Shown here one piece after another: positions 1-6,236 of a DNA stretch of 8,729 nucleotides. This DNA is from Candidatus Omnitrophota bacterium (GTDB taxonomy: Bacteria > Omnitrophota > Omnitrophia > Omnitrophales > Aquincolibacteriaceae): positions 4,324 to 13,052 of the forward strand of contig JAHFHB010000024.1 of assembly GCA_023247135.1 (NCBI GenBank), written 5' to 3'. The notes under the pieces were generated by a model. It searched no databases. It saw nothing but the letters and a program-made list of their open reading frames with translations, and was not told the origin of the DNA. Both the position numbers and the translations under genes were made by a program. Position 1 is the stretch's first letter; the number at the start of each line of letters is the position of its first letter.

Positions 1-1
1 G

Positions 2-376
2 GAAATCGCGCCGGCTACGGTGCTTAAAGAAGATTCACAGGCCTTCATTGATACGCTGGGCATGATGGGCGAAAAGTTTCTTGAGCTGTCGCCGGGAACG
101 GTGGAAGCTGCTACGCTTGCGCAGGGAAAAGTCATCGCCGGAACCGACCCTGTACCCATGCACCTTTTGGTGAGCAAAATGAACCTTATGGCTGATCGTG
201 TTGACCAACTGACACTTTCGCTGAATCCCATGATGAATGAACTAAACCATGCCATTGCCGGCCACAGCGAAGATATCTCTAAAATGATCGCCAATCTGAC
301 GGAGACTTCCGCCAACATCCGCGACATGACGCATGATCTTAAGTTCAGGCCCTGGCGTTTGGTGCGGCGCGGTTAA
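2..376 (+). CDS. MCE-domain (MlaD-like) lipid transport protein, C-terminal part
   Basis: This is the 3' end of a gene that begins before the window; the open frame runs from base 2 to a TAA at 374-376. The first 45 or so residues carry the end of an MCE/MlaD domain: a stretch reading IDTLGMMGEKFLELSPGT, then G-x-V-I-A-G-T-D-P-V, which is how MCE domains usually close. The remainder is a long amphipathic helical region ending in a basic, Trp-containing tail (FRPWRLVRRG). Proteins of this family are anchored in the inner membrane, form hexameric rings in the periplasm and pass phospholipids between membranes together with an MlaE permease and MlaF ATPase; those partners would be expected upstream. 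An internal GTG at 20 is not a real start, because the MCE homology continues to the window edge. The next gene follows after 8 nt, so the two are probably co-transcribed. The family is fairly sure; the exact substrate is not. Confidence 0.85.
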   Translation, partial: EIAPATVLKEDSQAFIDTLGMMGEKFLELSPGTVEAATLAQGKVIAGTDPVPMHLLVSKMNLMADRVDQLTLSLNPMMNELNHAIAGHSEDISKMIANLTETSANIRDMTHDLKFRPWRLVRRG

Positions 377-384
377 ACGCTTTC

Positions 385-2232
385 ATGCTTTCCTTCAAGC
401 ATCCCGGCACGCGGGCTCTTCTGCTCTTTGTGGTTCTCTCGGCCGGCCTGCTTTCAACGCTTGAATGCTTCCACTTTATTGATTTTCGCGAACAAGCTTC
501 CCTCGACTGGCGTTTCCGCCTGCGCGGCCAGCAGGCGGCTGATCCCAGAATTCTGCTTGTCCAAATCGACGATGCCAGCCTGAAGGCCGTGGGGGAATGG
601 CCCTGGCGGCGCAGTGTTTATGCCGAACTGCTGCAGCTTTTAGCCGAGGCGCATCCGCGCGGTGTTTTTTTTGATATTCTTTTTACCGAGCAGAGCCCGG
701 ACCCTTCCGAGGATGAACTGCTGGCGCGTGGTATCCGGCAGGCCGGGCCTGTCGTGCTGCCTTTTTATTACACGTCACTGGATCCGTTTCAGGCCAATTT
801 TCCCGTGCCTGTTTTGCGCGAGGCGGCTGACTCCACCGGCTATGTCAACGTGGATCCGGAAAGCGACGGGGTGACGCGCCGGCTTCGGTTCCAGATCAGC
901 GGGCGGCAAAATGTTTATGTGCATCCCGCGCGTTTGCTGGCGGACCCGGACGGCCGTGTGGTGCCGCCGCTGGATTCGCGCGGCCGCTTCTGGCTCAACT
1001 ATCCCGGCACGCTCGCGGCTTATCCCCATGTTTCATTTCAGCAGGTGATCGGGCACTCTCAAGGTGCGGAAAAAGCGGCCCTGCTGGAAAAATTCAGGGA
1101 CAAGTTCGTGATCGTCGGGCATACCGCGACCGGCACGACCGATCTGCGTCCTACGCCTTTTTCCAATGCCGATGTCGGGCTCTCTATTCAGGCGGCCGCG
1201 CTGGATACTTTTTTAAAGCGCAATTTTTTGAAAGAAGCCCCCTGGTTTGTTCGGCTCTTGCTGATTGTCTTGCTGGGCCTGCCCGCAGCTTTGTGCATTT
1301 ACCAGTGCCGGCTGCGCACCGGGCTCCTCGTGTTTGTGCTCAGCGCGGTGGCGTATGGCGCACTCAACCTTTTTGCCTTCAGCCGCTTGCACTGGATTTT
1401 GCCGCTGATATTGCCGCTGGTCTGCCTTCTGCTCAGCGGGGTTGCGGCGCTCAGCATCAAATTTACGGATCTGCGCTTTGCCGGCGAGCATTTGAACCGC
1501 GAACTGCGTATGGCGGCGAAAATTCAGGAGAGCCTTTTGCCCGCGGCGCCGCCGGCAGGGGGCCTGGCCGAATTGGCCTGGAGCTTCCATTTTGCCGAAC
1601 AGGTGGGCGGTGATTTTTTCGACTGGGTACGGTTGACTCCGGACGAATGGGGCATCGCGATTGCGGATGTTTCCGGCAAAGGCATTCCGGCCGCCCTTTT
1701 TATGGCGAAAGCCACAGCGGATTTCAGGCGGCTCAGTAAAGTCGGAAGGCCGCCCAAAGACGTTTGCGCAGAACTCAATGACAGTCTGGTCGCCGGCGGC
1801 ACGGCGGGCCTTTTTCTCACCCTGATTTACGCCGTACTGAACTATAAAAAGCGCGTCTTTACATTTGCCGTTGCAGGCCATGAGGCCATGATCTATTATC
1901 ATGCGCAAGAGAAGCGCGCCCGCTACATCGGCAAAGACGGCGGTCCGCCGCTGGGCCTTTTTGAGGGCACGGTGTATTCGGACGAAACCCTTGAGCTGAC
2001 CCCGGGCGATATGCTGATTCTCTACAGCGACGGCGTCCGCGAGCAGCGCAATCCGCAAAAGGAAGAATTCGGGCCTGAGCGGCTCTTAAAAACGGTGGAA
2101 GACGCCGGCAATGCCGCAATGACGCCGCAGTCATTGATCGAACGGATGAATGCAGTCCTCCGGACTTTTCAAAAGGATGCGCCGCAGCATGATGATCAAA
2201 CACTGCTCTGTGTCCGTCTCGCAAAAACGTAG
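385..2232 (+). CDS. CHASE2 sensor fused to SpoIIE/RsbU-type PP2C serine phosphatase
   Basis: A 615-residue membrane signalling protein. Residues about 10-27 form a first membrane segment, followed by a CHASE2 extracytoplasmic sensor domain (about 31-280) with its usual landmarks: DWRFRLRG (41-48), the IDDASL/GEWPWRR stretch (61-76), GVFFDILF (93-100), a YPG near 206 and FVIVGHTATG (241-250). Three membrane segments follow (about 288-305, 312-332, 336-356), then a helical linker with the RsbU-type sequence AAKIQESLLP (377-386). The PP2C-like catalytic domain (about 395-612) keeps its metal ligands and motifs: VGGDFFD with D410, IADVSGKG with D428, AGHEA (497-501), GPPLGLF, YSDG with D549 and DDQT (603-606). 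It should dephosphorylate a serine or threonine on an anti-sigma antagonist (STAS) protein when the periplasmic domain senses its signal. No such antagonist or sigma factor lies in the window. The ATG at 385 has no clear Shine-Dalgarno and lies 8 nt after the MCE gene, suggesting translational coupling. All key residues are present, so it is probably active. Confidence 0.93.
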   Translation: MLSFKHPGTRALLLFVVLSAGLLSTLECFHFIDFREQASLDWRFRLRGQQAADPRILLVQIDDASLKAVGEWPWRRSVYAELLQLLAEAHPRGVFFDILFTEQSPDPSEDELLARGIRQAGPVVLPFYYTSLDPFQANFPVPVLREAADSTGYVNVDPESDGVTRRLRFQISGRQNVYVHPARLLADPDGRVVPPLDSRGRFWLNYPGTLAAYPHVSFQQVIGHSQGAEKAALLEKFRDKFVIVGHTATGTTDLRPTPFSNADVGLSIQAAALDTFLKRNFLKEAPWFVRLLLIVLLGLPAALCIYQCRLRTGLLVFVLSAVAYGALNLFAFSRLHWILPLILPLVCLLLSGVAALSIKFTDLRFAGEHLNRELRMAAKIQESLLPAAPPAGGLAELAWSFHFAEQVGGDFFDWVRLTPDEWGIAIADVSGKGIPAALFMAKATADFRRLSKVGRPPKDVCAELNDSLVAGGTAGLFLTLIYAVLNYKKRVFTFAVAGHEAMIYYHAQEKRARYIGKDGGPPLGLFEGTVYSDETLELTPGDMLILYSDGVREQRNPQKEEFGPERLLKTVEDAGNAAMTPQSLIERMNAVLRTFQKDAPQHDDQTLLCVRLAKT

Positions 2233-2266
2233 CCTCACAGCCCTGGGCAGAGGGAAAGGATTCTTT

Positions 2267-2998
2267 ATGAAAAATAAAATCATGGTTCTTGGGGCGCTTT
2301 TTTTTTGGGCCGCCCCCGGACTTGCAAAAGCGGCGTTTCCGGTTTCGGCGGCGGCTGCACTGACGGTGGAAACTCTGGACGGCTCTGCACAAATTTTGCA
2401 AGCCGGCTCTGCGGAGTGGCAGCCCGTGAAGGCGGGCATGCCGCTGGGTCTTGGCGACCGCATTGCGGGCGGCGATGACACGATTTTTCAGATCAAAACG
2501 CCGTTTGGCCGGCTGGAACTAAGCGAGAAGGCGGATTTGCTGATTAAAGGTTTGCCGGGCAATTCACAAAAAGGTGCGATTGTGCTTGAACTCAATTTTG
2601 GCATGATCAAAGCCGACCATGCCCCGCAAAACGCGGGTATGCTGCTGGAATTACACACGCCCAACGCGATGGCTGCCACTGACCATGGGTTCTTGAGCGT
2701 ATGGGTGTACCCTTTTTTGAGCCATCTTTACACGCGGCTCGATGTTTTTCGCGGGCAGGCCCATTTTTCGGATACCGCGCATCCCGCTTGGCTGCAAGTG
2801 GCGGCGGGCCAGCACGTCACTGCCGGGCTCAACAGTGAGCAAGGCCCTAAAGAAGAACCGTTTGTGCCGGGGCAAAACAGCTTTCTGCTTTCCGGGGATA
2901 TTTCCGGTTTGAGCACCACGGCGAATGTAAATGCGTCTGCGGGCAAGCAGGACGAAAAGCTACCTGACGCTGCGGCGCTTAAATTTAAAACGATTTAA
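2267..2998 (+). CDS. Secreted FecR-domain protein
   Basis: A 243-residue exported protein. I chose the ATG at 2267 rather than an upstream in-frame start near 2150 because it follows AGGGAAAGGA at 2251-2260 with 6 nt spacing and begins a clean signal peptide (MKNK, a hydrophobic stretch, AKA just before residue 23); the upstream start would overlap the phosphatase gene. Residues about 33-165 match the FecR periplasmic beta domain: TVETLDGSAQ, W51, AGMPLGLGDRI (56-66), the L-E-L-S-E-K-A-D-L-L strand, LNFGMIKA (109-116), the conserved TPNAMAATDHG (131-141) and LDVFRGQAHF (158-167). It lacks the cytoplasmic anti-sigma part and membrane helix of classical FecR, so it is a free periplasmic or surface FecR-domain protein. 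The C-terminal 75 residues look low in structure and have no recognised sorting tail. FecR-domain proteins often sit beside CHASE2 proteins, so it may be a partner or ligand-binding accessory of the upstream sensor; this is inference. Confidence 0.8.
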   Translation: MKNKIMVLGALFFWAAPGLAKAAFPVSAAAALTVETLDGSAQILQAGSAEWQPVKAGMPLGLGDRIAGGDDTIFQIKTPFGRLELSEKADLLIKGLPGNSQKGAIVLELNFGMIKADHAPQNAGMLLELHTPNAMAATDHGFLSVWVYPFLSHLYTRLDVFRGQAHFSDTAHPAWLQVAAGQHVTAGLNSEQGPKEEPFVPGQNSFLLSGDISGLSTTANVNASAGKQDEKLPDAAALKFKTI

Positions 2999-3012
2999 CC
3001 CAGGGGAAACGC

Positions 3013-3354
3013 ATGAAAAAAAGGACCTGCTTTTTACTGCTTTTGACGACGTTGTTCGCGGCGGCGGGTTCGCTGCAAGCGGGTGAGGAAACCGCGGGGG
3101 ATTTGGCGGCGAGTTCCGGCCGGAAATTTGTGCGCGGTCTTGGCAATATTCTGTCGAGTCCCGCGGAGATTCCGTGCACGATGGCAGATGACATGCATCA
3201 AAGCGGAGCTTCCGGCCTTGCCACGGGATTTGGCAAAGGCATGGTCTTCATGCTGCATCGCATCTTAAACGGCGTGACCGAAGTCGGAACGTTCATGATC
3301 CCTGCCGAGCCGACCATGCCCGTGGTTTGCACGCACAAAGTGTCTAAAGTATGA
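3013..3354 (+). CDS. Exosortase system-associated protein, TIGR04073-like
   Basis: A 113-residue small secreted protein. Residues 1-23 form a signal peptide (basic MKKR, hydrophobic stretch, LQA at the likely cleavage). The mature part has the layout of the TIGR04073 family: RKFVRGLGNILSSPAEIP (37-54), a middle segment GLATGFGKGMVFMLHRILNG (68-87), then VTEVGTFMIPAEP leading to a short C-terminal end. That family was named for its co-occurrence with exosortase/PEP-CTERM protein sorting and has no known biochemical role. I recognise the family from this pattern rather than from a search. Two cysteines remain after signal cleavage (C55 and C106) and could form a disulfide. The start is supported by AGGGGAAA a few bases upstream, 14 nt after the FecR gene, and its stop codon overlaps the start of the ferredoxin gene. 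No exosortase or PEP-CTERM tail is visible in this window. Confidence 0.75.
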   Translation: MKKRTCFLLLLTTLFAAAGSLQAGEETAGDLAASSGRKFVRGLGNILSSPAEIPCTMADDMHQSGASGLATGFGKGMVFMLHRILNGVTEVGTFMIPAEPTMPVVCTHKVSKV

Positions 3355-3692
3355 CAGAACCTCAGGAGAAAGCGTCGCTGGCGCCGTTTCAAAGGCATGT
3401 GCTGGTTTGTACGGGCTCCAAATGTGCTCCCGAAGTTTCCGGCGCGCTTTATAAAAATCTTAAAGACAAGCTCAGAGAGATTAACCCGGGGCTCGGAGAC
3501 CGCCGCATTTTAAGAAGTCAGTGCCGCTGTTTCGGGATTTGCACGGGAGGACCTCTCGTTGCCGTTTATCCGGACAACGTATGGTACGATGCGGTCACTC
3601 CTGAAAAAATGGAACGGATCCTGAGCGAGCATTTGATTGAAGGCCGGCCGGTCAACGAATACTGCTTTTTCCCTCCCGTAAAAAAAGCCTGA
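3351..3692 (+). CDS. Thioredoxin-fold (2Fe-2S) ferredoxin
   Basis: A 113-residue cytoplasmic protein of the thioredoxin-like [2Fe-2S] ferredoxin family, related in fold to the NuoE subunit and to small ferredoxins of the Clostridium pasteurianum/Aquifex type. It begins HVLVCTGSKCAPEVSG (C20-x4-C25) and has a second pair in RCFGICTGGP (C60-x3-C64); these four are the likely cluster ligands. The following LVAVYPDNVWYDAVTPEKMERIL is typical of this family. It would carry single electrons for an oxidoreductase partner that the window does not show. Two further cysteines, C58 and C105, are not part of the standard set. The ATG overlaps the preceding TGA as ATGA (3351-3354), indicating translational coupling to the secreted TIGR04073-like gene, an odd pairing of a cytoplasmic redox protein with envelope genes. 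It is the last gene before the promoter gap. Confidence 0.88.
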   Translation: MTEPQEKASLAPFQRHVLVCTGSKCAPEVSGALYKNLKDKLREINPGLGDRRILRSQCRCFGICTGGPLVAVYPDNVWYDAVTPEKMERILSEHLIEGRPVNEYCFFPPVKKA

Positions 3693-3721
3693 AGCGGTTC
3701 TCCGTCACTCGGGCAGGCTTT
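3684..3721 (+). terminator. Weak terminator-like inverted repeat after the ferredoxin gene
   Basis: AAAGCCTG at 3684-3691 pairs perfectly with CAGGCTTT at 3714-3721 around a 22-nt loop. The left arm includes the last codons and stop of the ferredoxin gene. On the + strand no T run follows (the next bases are AAAAATGATCG, with TTTTT only about ten bases later), so it is a poor intrinsic terminator for the upstream operon. Read on the - strand the stem is followed by a run of seven T, but no - strand gene is seen. Its position at the end of block 1 is the main support. Confidence 0.3.
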
Positions 3722-3763
3722 AAAAATGATCGTTTTTGATTGCTCCTGCCTAGCATTATTACG

Positions 3764-3782
3764 AAGGCGGCAGATGCGCCTT
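3764..3782. repeat. Short inverted repeat overlapping the -35 region
   Basis: AAGGCG (3764-3769) and CGCCTT (3777-3782) form a perfect 6-bp dyad with a 7-nt centre. Its right arm runs into the first two bases of the -35 hexamer at 3781-3786. A repressor or activator site is possible, but a dyad this short can arise by chance. No regulator gene is adjacent. Confidence 0.25.
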
Positions 3783-3808
3783 GACGCACTTGGGTCGACT
3801 GCTATAAT
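3781..3808 (+). promoter_or_regulatory. Sigma70-type promoter with extended -10
   Basis: TTGACG at 3781-3786 (5 of 6 to the -35 consensus) is separated by 16 nt from a perfect TATAAT at 3803-3808, which is preceded by TGC, giving an extended -10 element. Transcription should start around 3814-3817, about 95 nt before the ATG at 3912. It is the best promoter match I see in the window and divides block 1 from block 2. The 16-nt spacer is one short of the optimum. Confidence 0.8.
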
Positions 3809-3814
3809 ACCGCC

Positions 3815-3911
3815 GCTTTGTGAAAGCCACTAGCCAATACGGACATTTCATTGAGGTACGATTGGCTTGTACCTGCACAACAAGGGTAGGTACTAGGAGT
3901 TTAACGCGTTC
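3815..3911 (+). promoter_or_regulatory. Structured 5' leader with alternative hairpins
   Basis: The transcript leader holds nested inverted repeats. AGCCAAT (3832-3838) pairs with ATTGGCT (3861-3867). GTACCTGC (3869-3876) pairs with GTAGGTAC (3886-3893) with one G-U pair, ending one base before the ribosome binding site AGGAG (3895-3899). GTACCT (3869-3874) can instead pair with AGGTAC (3854-3859), which would break both other stems, and AAGCCA (3824-3829) competes for TGGCTT (3863-3868). This switch-like layout beside the ribosome binding site suggests control of translation. No T run follows a stem, so transcription termination is unlikely. It does not match a riboswitch class that I recognise. 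AGGAG lies 12 nt from the ATG, longer than usual, with the palindrome AACGCGTT (3903-3910) between. The pairings are seen in the sequence; regulation is inferred. Confidence 0.45.
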
Positions 3912-4259
3912 ATGCCGAATGTAGACAGCGCCCGTTCGCCGCAGGCCGAAGATCCAGCCATCAAAGACGCCAAGTTTTTTGCGGCCATCGGGTATCTTTC
4001 TGTCCTTTGTTTTGTGCCGCTCTTTTTAAAGAAAGATAACCGGTTTGCGCAGTTTCACGGCAGACAGGCGCTTGTTCTTTTTATTCTCGAAGTTGCTGCC
4101 GGTATCATTAAAGCGGTTCCCATTCTCGGGGATCTTGTTTTTACGGCCGCCTTCGTTATTTTCGGCATTTTTTCCCTGATCGGCATCCTCAAGGTGCTGA
4201 CCGGAGAATGCTGGGAGATGCCGGTCATTTACGACATTGCCGAGCGCATCACGTTTTAA
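3912..4259 (+). CDS. Small DUF4870/Tic20-like membrane protein
   Basis: A 115-residue integral membrane protein. After a polar N-terminus of about 20 residues come a hydrophobic segment KFFAAIGYLSVLCFVPLFLK (21-40), the polar loop KDNRFAQFHGRQAL (41-54), and two further hydrophobic stretches (about 53-70 and 72-97). A helix followed by a short K-x-N/S-x-F-x-x-F/H-x-x-Q-A loop is the hallmark of DUF4870/Tic20-like proteins, whose role in bacteria is unknown. The ATG at 3912 is the only reasonable start; it is the first gene after the strong promoter and the structured leader. The coiled-coil protein follows after 57 nt and is probably in the same transcript. Assignment to the family is by pattern and moderately sure; no specific function is proposed. 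Confidence 0.7.
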   Translation: MPNVDSARSPQAEDPAIKDAKFFAAIGYLSVLCFVPLFLKKDNRFAQFHGRQALVLFILEVAAGIIKAVPILGDLVFTAAFVIFGIFSLIGILKVLTGECWEMPVIYDIAERITF

Positions 4260-4294
4260 GCCTTCCGGTGCGCTGTTCAAAAATTCATTCCCTT

Positions 4295-4303
4295 GGAAAG
4301 GGG
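4295..4303 (+). promoter_or_regulatory. Purine-rich ribosome binding site of the coiled-coil gene
   Basis: GGAAAGGGG is the only Shine-Dalgarno-like sequence ahead of the coiled-coil gene and favours the ATG at 4317, although the 13-nt spacing is long. An in-frame TTG at 4293 overlaps this site and has no such sequence upstream, so it is less likely to be the start. Confidence 0.4.
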
Positions 4304-4316
4304 CTCCGCCATACCG

Positions 4317-6218
4317 ATGCTTTTGGGGAACAAGAAAAACCAGGAAAAAGAGCAAAACTGGAGTTTAGTCCTCAATCCGGTCTCCAACGAAATTGACCGC
4401 CACAAACTCTCGCAGAGAATCGCGGAAGCCTTCCGCCTTTCGCTGGATGAAGCGCTGGATCTCGTCCGCAATACTCCGATCATTCTTCTCGACAACATGA
4501 GCCGCGACGCAGCCGCCAAAGCCAAGGATTATTTCGGCGGTTTAAACGGCGAAATGTTCCTGACCAACGATGTTTATGTGAAGCGCAAATGCTACCGTAC
4601 GGTTTGGCCGGAGCAGCCTGATTTATCCTTTTTGGAAGAACCCCGGCCTGTGGCGGTGCCTGTGAGCCAGCCCGCGGCCGTTCCTCAGTACAAACTTAAA
4701 CCCGAAGAAGCCCTTTACGAGCTGCGCTCTTTGCAAGAGTCTCCGGCAAAGACGGAAATACCGGTTCAAAAGGAGCCGGCAAATGCGGGAAGAGGCGAAG
4801 ACCCGGTTCGGGATTTTTCACAAATCCGCAGGCTTGAGAAAGAGGCCTCGGCCTGGCGTGAAAAATTTGAATTGCTTGAGCGCGAATCGGAACATTTGCG
4901 CCGAAGTCTTGCCGAGCACGAGAACCGGCTGGCAGAATCCGGCCGTGAATCTGCGCGTGCGGCGGATCTTGAAAAGGCACTGCGCAGCCAGAAAGAGCAG
5001 CTTAAGTCCGCGGAGCAAAAATTTTTAATCTTGCAGGATGAGTACCGCCAGGCCCGGGCGCTTTACGAAAGTAAAATCGGAGCAGCGCAGGACGAGGGGC
5101 GGCGTTTCAAGACCCGTTTGGATGAGATTCAGCAGAAGCTTAAACAGGCGGAGACGGAGCGTCAGGAAGCTGAGAAGCGCCTGAGAGATCGTGAGCAGGC
5201 TCTCGACAGTGCCGGAAGTGAAACAAAAAGTTTGAGCGCTGAAATCGAGTCTTTGAAACTGCGTGAACACCAGATTCAGGAGGAACTCGAAAACAGAAAC
5301 CGCAGCTTGCAGGATGCCGCCGAACGGATTCATTTTTCAGAAACGGATCTTGCGGCGGCCGCAAAAACGGTCAGCTTGCTTGAGACGGAAGCCGCGAATC
5401 TGCGCGAACAGGCCCGGTTTCACGGTGTGGAGCTGCGTGCCCGCGAAAATAAAATCATGGAACTCCAGAAACTGGCGCAGGAGCTGGAGGGCCGCGTGCG
5501 GTCCGAAGACGAACTGCGCCGGCAATCGCTGGCCGACTACGGGCTTTTAGCGGCGCGCTACAATGAACTTGAAACCCAGACTGGCCGAATCTCCGCCGGC
5601 ATGGAAGCCGAGCGGGCGGATTTTGCTGCCCAAATGGCCGTATTGCAAAACCGGATCGAAGCGCTGCAGGACGAACGTGAGGCCTTCGAGCAGAAGTTAA
5701 CGCGGCTAACCGCTGAAATTCAGGAGGCCTTGCGCGCCGCAGGCGACTGGAAGACGAGAGCGGAAGTCTTTGAACGCGAAGTTCAGGACATGCAGCAGGT
5801 CCGGACCGGACAGGATTCGCTGATGGCGGAAAAAAACCGCCAGTTGGAAGAGCGCGACCGCGAGCTGGAGGTTTTACGCCGTCAGGTACGCGAGGTGAAC
5901 GTGCGTTTGGAACAGCGGGACGCGCTGCACAAGCGCGAGCAGTTGAACGAACAGCTTTTACAGAAGGAAGAGCGGCTCAAAGCCCTTGTCGGGGAACAGT
6001 CTTCCCTGGAAGCCGAGATGCGCCAGCGCGAAGAAAAAATGCGCGGGATCCTCAATGAGCAGGAAAAGATCGAAAAGGAAATTGTCGAAGCCCGGCAGGC
6101 CCAGCGCCACTACCTGGAGCAGGCGCGGCGTGAAAAAAACGGTCCCGTGAAGGCTTCCCGGCCTTCCGTTTCGGGGATCGGTAAACCCATGGCTCCGGAC
6201 CCAGAGCCGGGTGTCTAA
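4317..6218 (+). CDS. Long coiled-coil protein with N-terminal globular head domain
   Basis: A 633-residue cytoplasmic protein; I do not recognise a named family. Residues about 14-98 form a compact alpha/beta head: WSLVLNPV, an R-I-A-E-A-F-x-L-S-L-D-E-A-L-D-L-V helix, TPIILLDNMSRDAAAKAKDYF and FLTNDVYVKRKCYRTVWP. The order (strand, helix, hydrophobic turn, helix, strand) resembles the ribosomal L7/L12 C-terminal/ClpS-like fold, a guess from pattern alone. A Pro/Ala-rich linker (about 100-165) leads to some 430 residues of almost unbroken heptad-like sequence rich in E, Q, R, K, A and L, with very few prolines, clearly a long coiled coil. The tail is basic and proline-rich. The protein appears to have a single cysteine (C92, in the head). 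There is no signal peptide or membrane segment. Similarity to myosin- or SMC-like proteins in a search would reflect coiled-coil composition only; there is no Walker ATPase motif. A scaffold or cytoskeletal role is plausible but unproven. The BFN gene follows after 18 nt. Confidence 0.8.
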   Translation: MLLGNKKNQEKEQNWSLVLNPVSNEIDRHKLSQRIAEAFRLSLDEALDLVRNTPIILLDNMSRDAAAKAKDYFGGLNGEMFLTNDVYVKRKCYRTVWPEQPDLSFLEEPRPVAVPVSQPAAVPQYKLKPEEALYELRSLQESPAKTEIPVQKEPANAGRGEDPVRDFSQIRRLEKEASAWREKFELLERESEHLRRSLAEHENRLAESGRESARAADLEKALRSQKEQLKSAEQKFLILQDEYRQARALYESKIGAAQDEGRRFKTRLDEIQQKLKQAETERQEAEKRLRDREQALDSAGSETKSLSAEIESLKLREHQIQEELENRNRSLQDAAERIHFSETDLAAAAKTVSLLETEAANLREQARFHGVELRARENKIMELQKLAQELEGRVRSEDELRRQSLADYGLLAARYNELETQTGRISAGMEAERADFAAQMAVLQNRIEALQDEREAFEQKLTRLTAEIQEALRAAGDWKTRAEVFEREVQDMQQVRTGQDSLMAEKNRQLEERDRELEVLRRQVREVNVRLEQRDALHKREQLNEQLLQKEERLKALVGEQSSLEAEMRQREEKMRGILNEQEKIEKEIVEARQAQRHYLEQARREKNGPVKASRPSVSGIGKPMAPDPEPGV

Positions 6219-6236
6219 GCACTGCCTGCTATCCCC

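Noticed and set aside
1213..2058. A 281-codon open frame on the - strand opposite the phosphatase domain
   Set aside because: It lies wholly within the well-supported CHASE2-PP2C gene; its translation has no domain pattern and looks like an antisense shadow.
2150..2266. N-terminal extension of the FecR protein from an upstream in-frame start
   Set aside because: It would overlap the phosphatase gene by more than 80 nt and bury the signal peptide; the ATG at 2267 has a good ribosome binding site.
3684..3721. Strong - strand terminator implying a gene on the - strand
   Set aside because: The T run on the - strand looks good, but no convincing - strand gene ends here; the A run belongs to the Lys codons of the ferredoxin gene.
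3815..3911. tRNA or other stable non-coding RNA gene in the promoter gap
   Set aside because: No cloverleaf, no T-arm-like GTTCRANNC and no terminator; the continuous path to a ribosome binding site and ATG fits an mRNA leader better.
4317..6218. SMC, Rad50 or myosin-like motor protein
   Set aside because: Only the coiled-coil composition is similar; there is no Walker A or B motif or ABC signature at either end.
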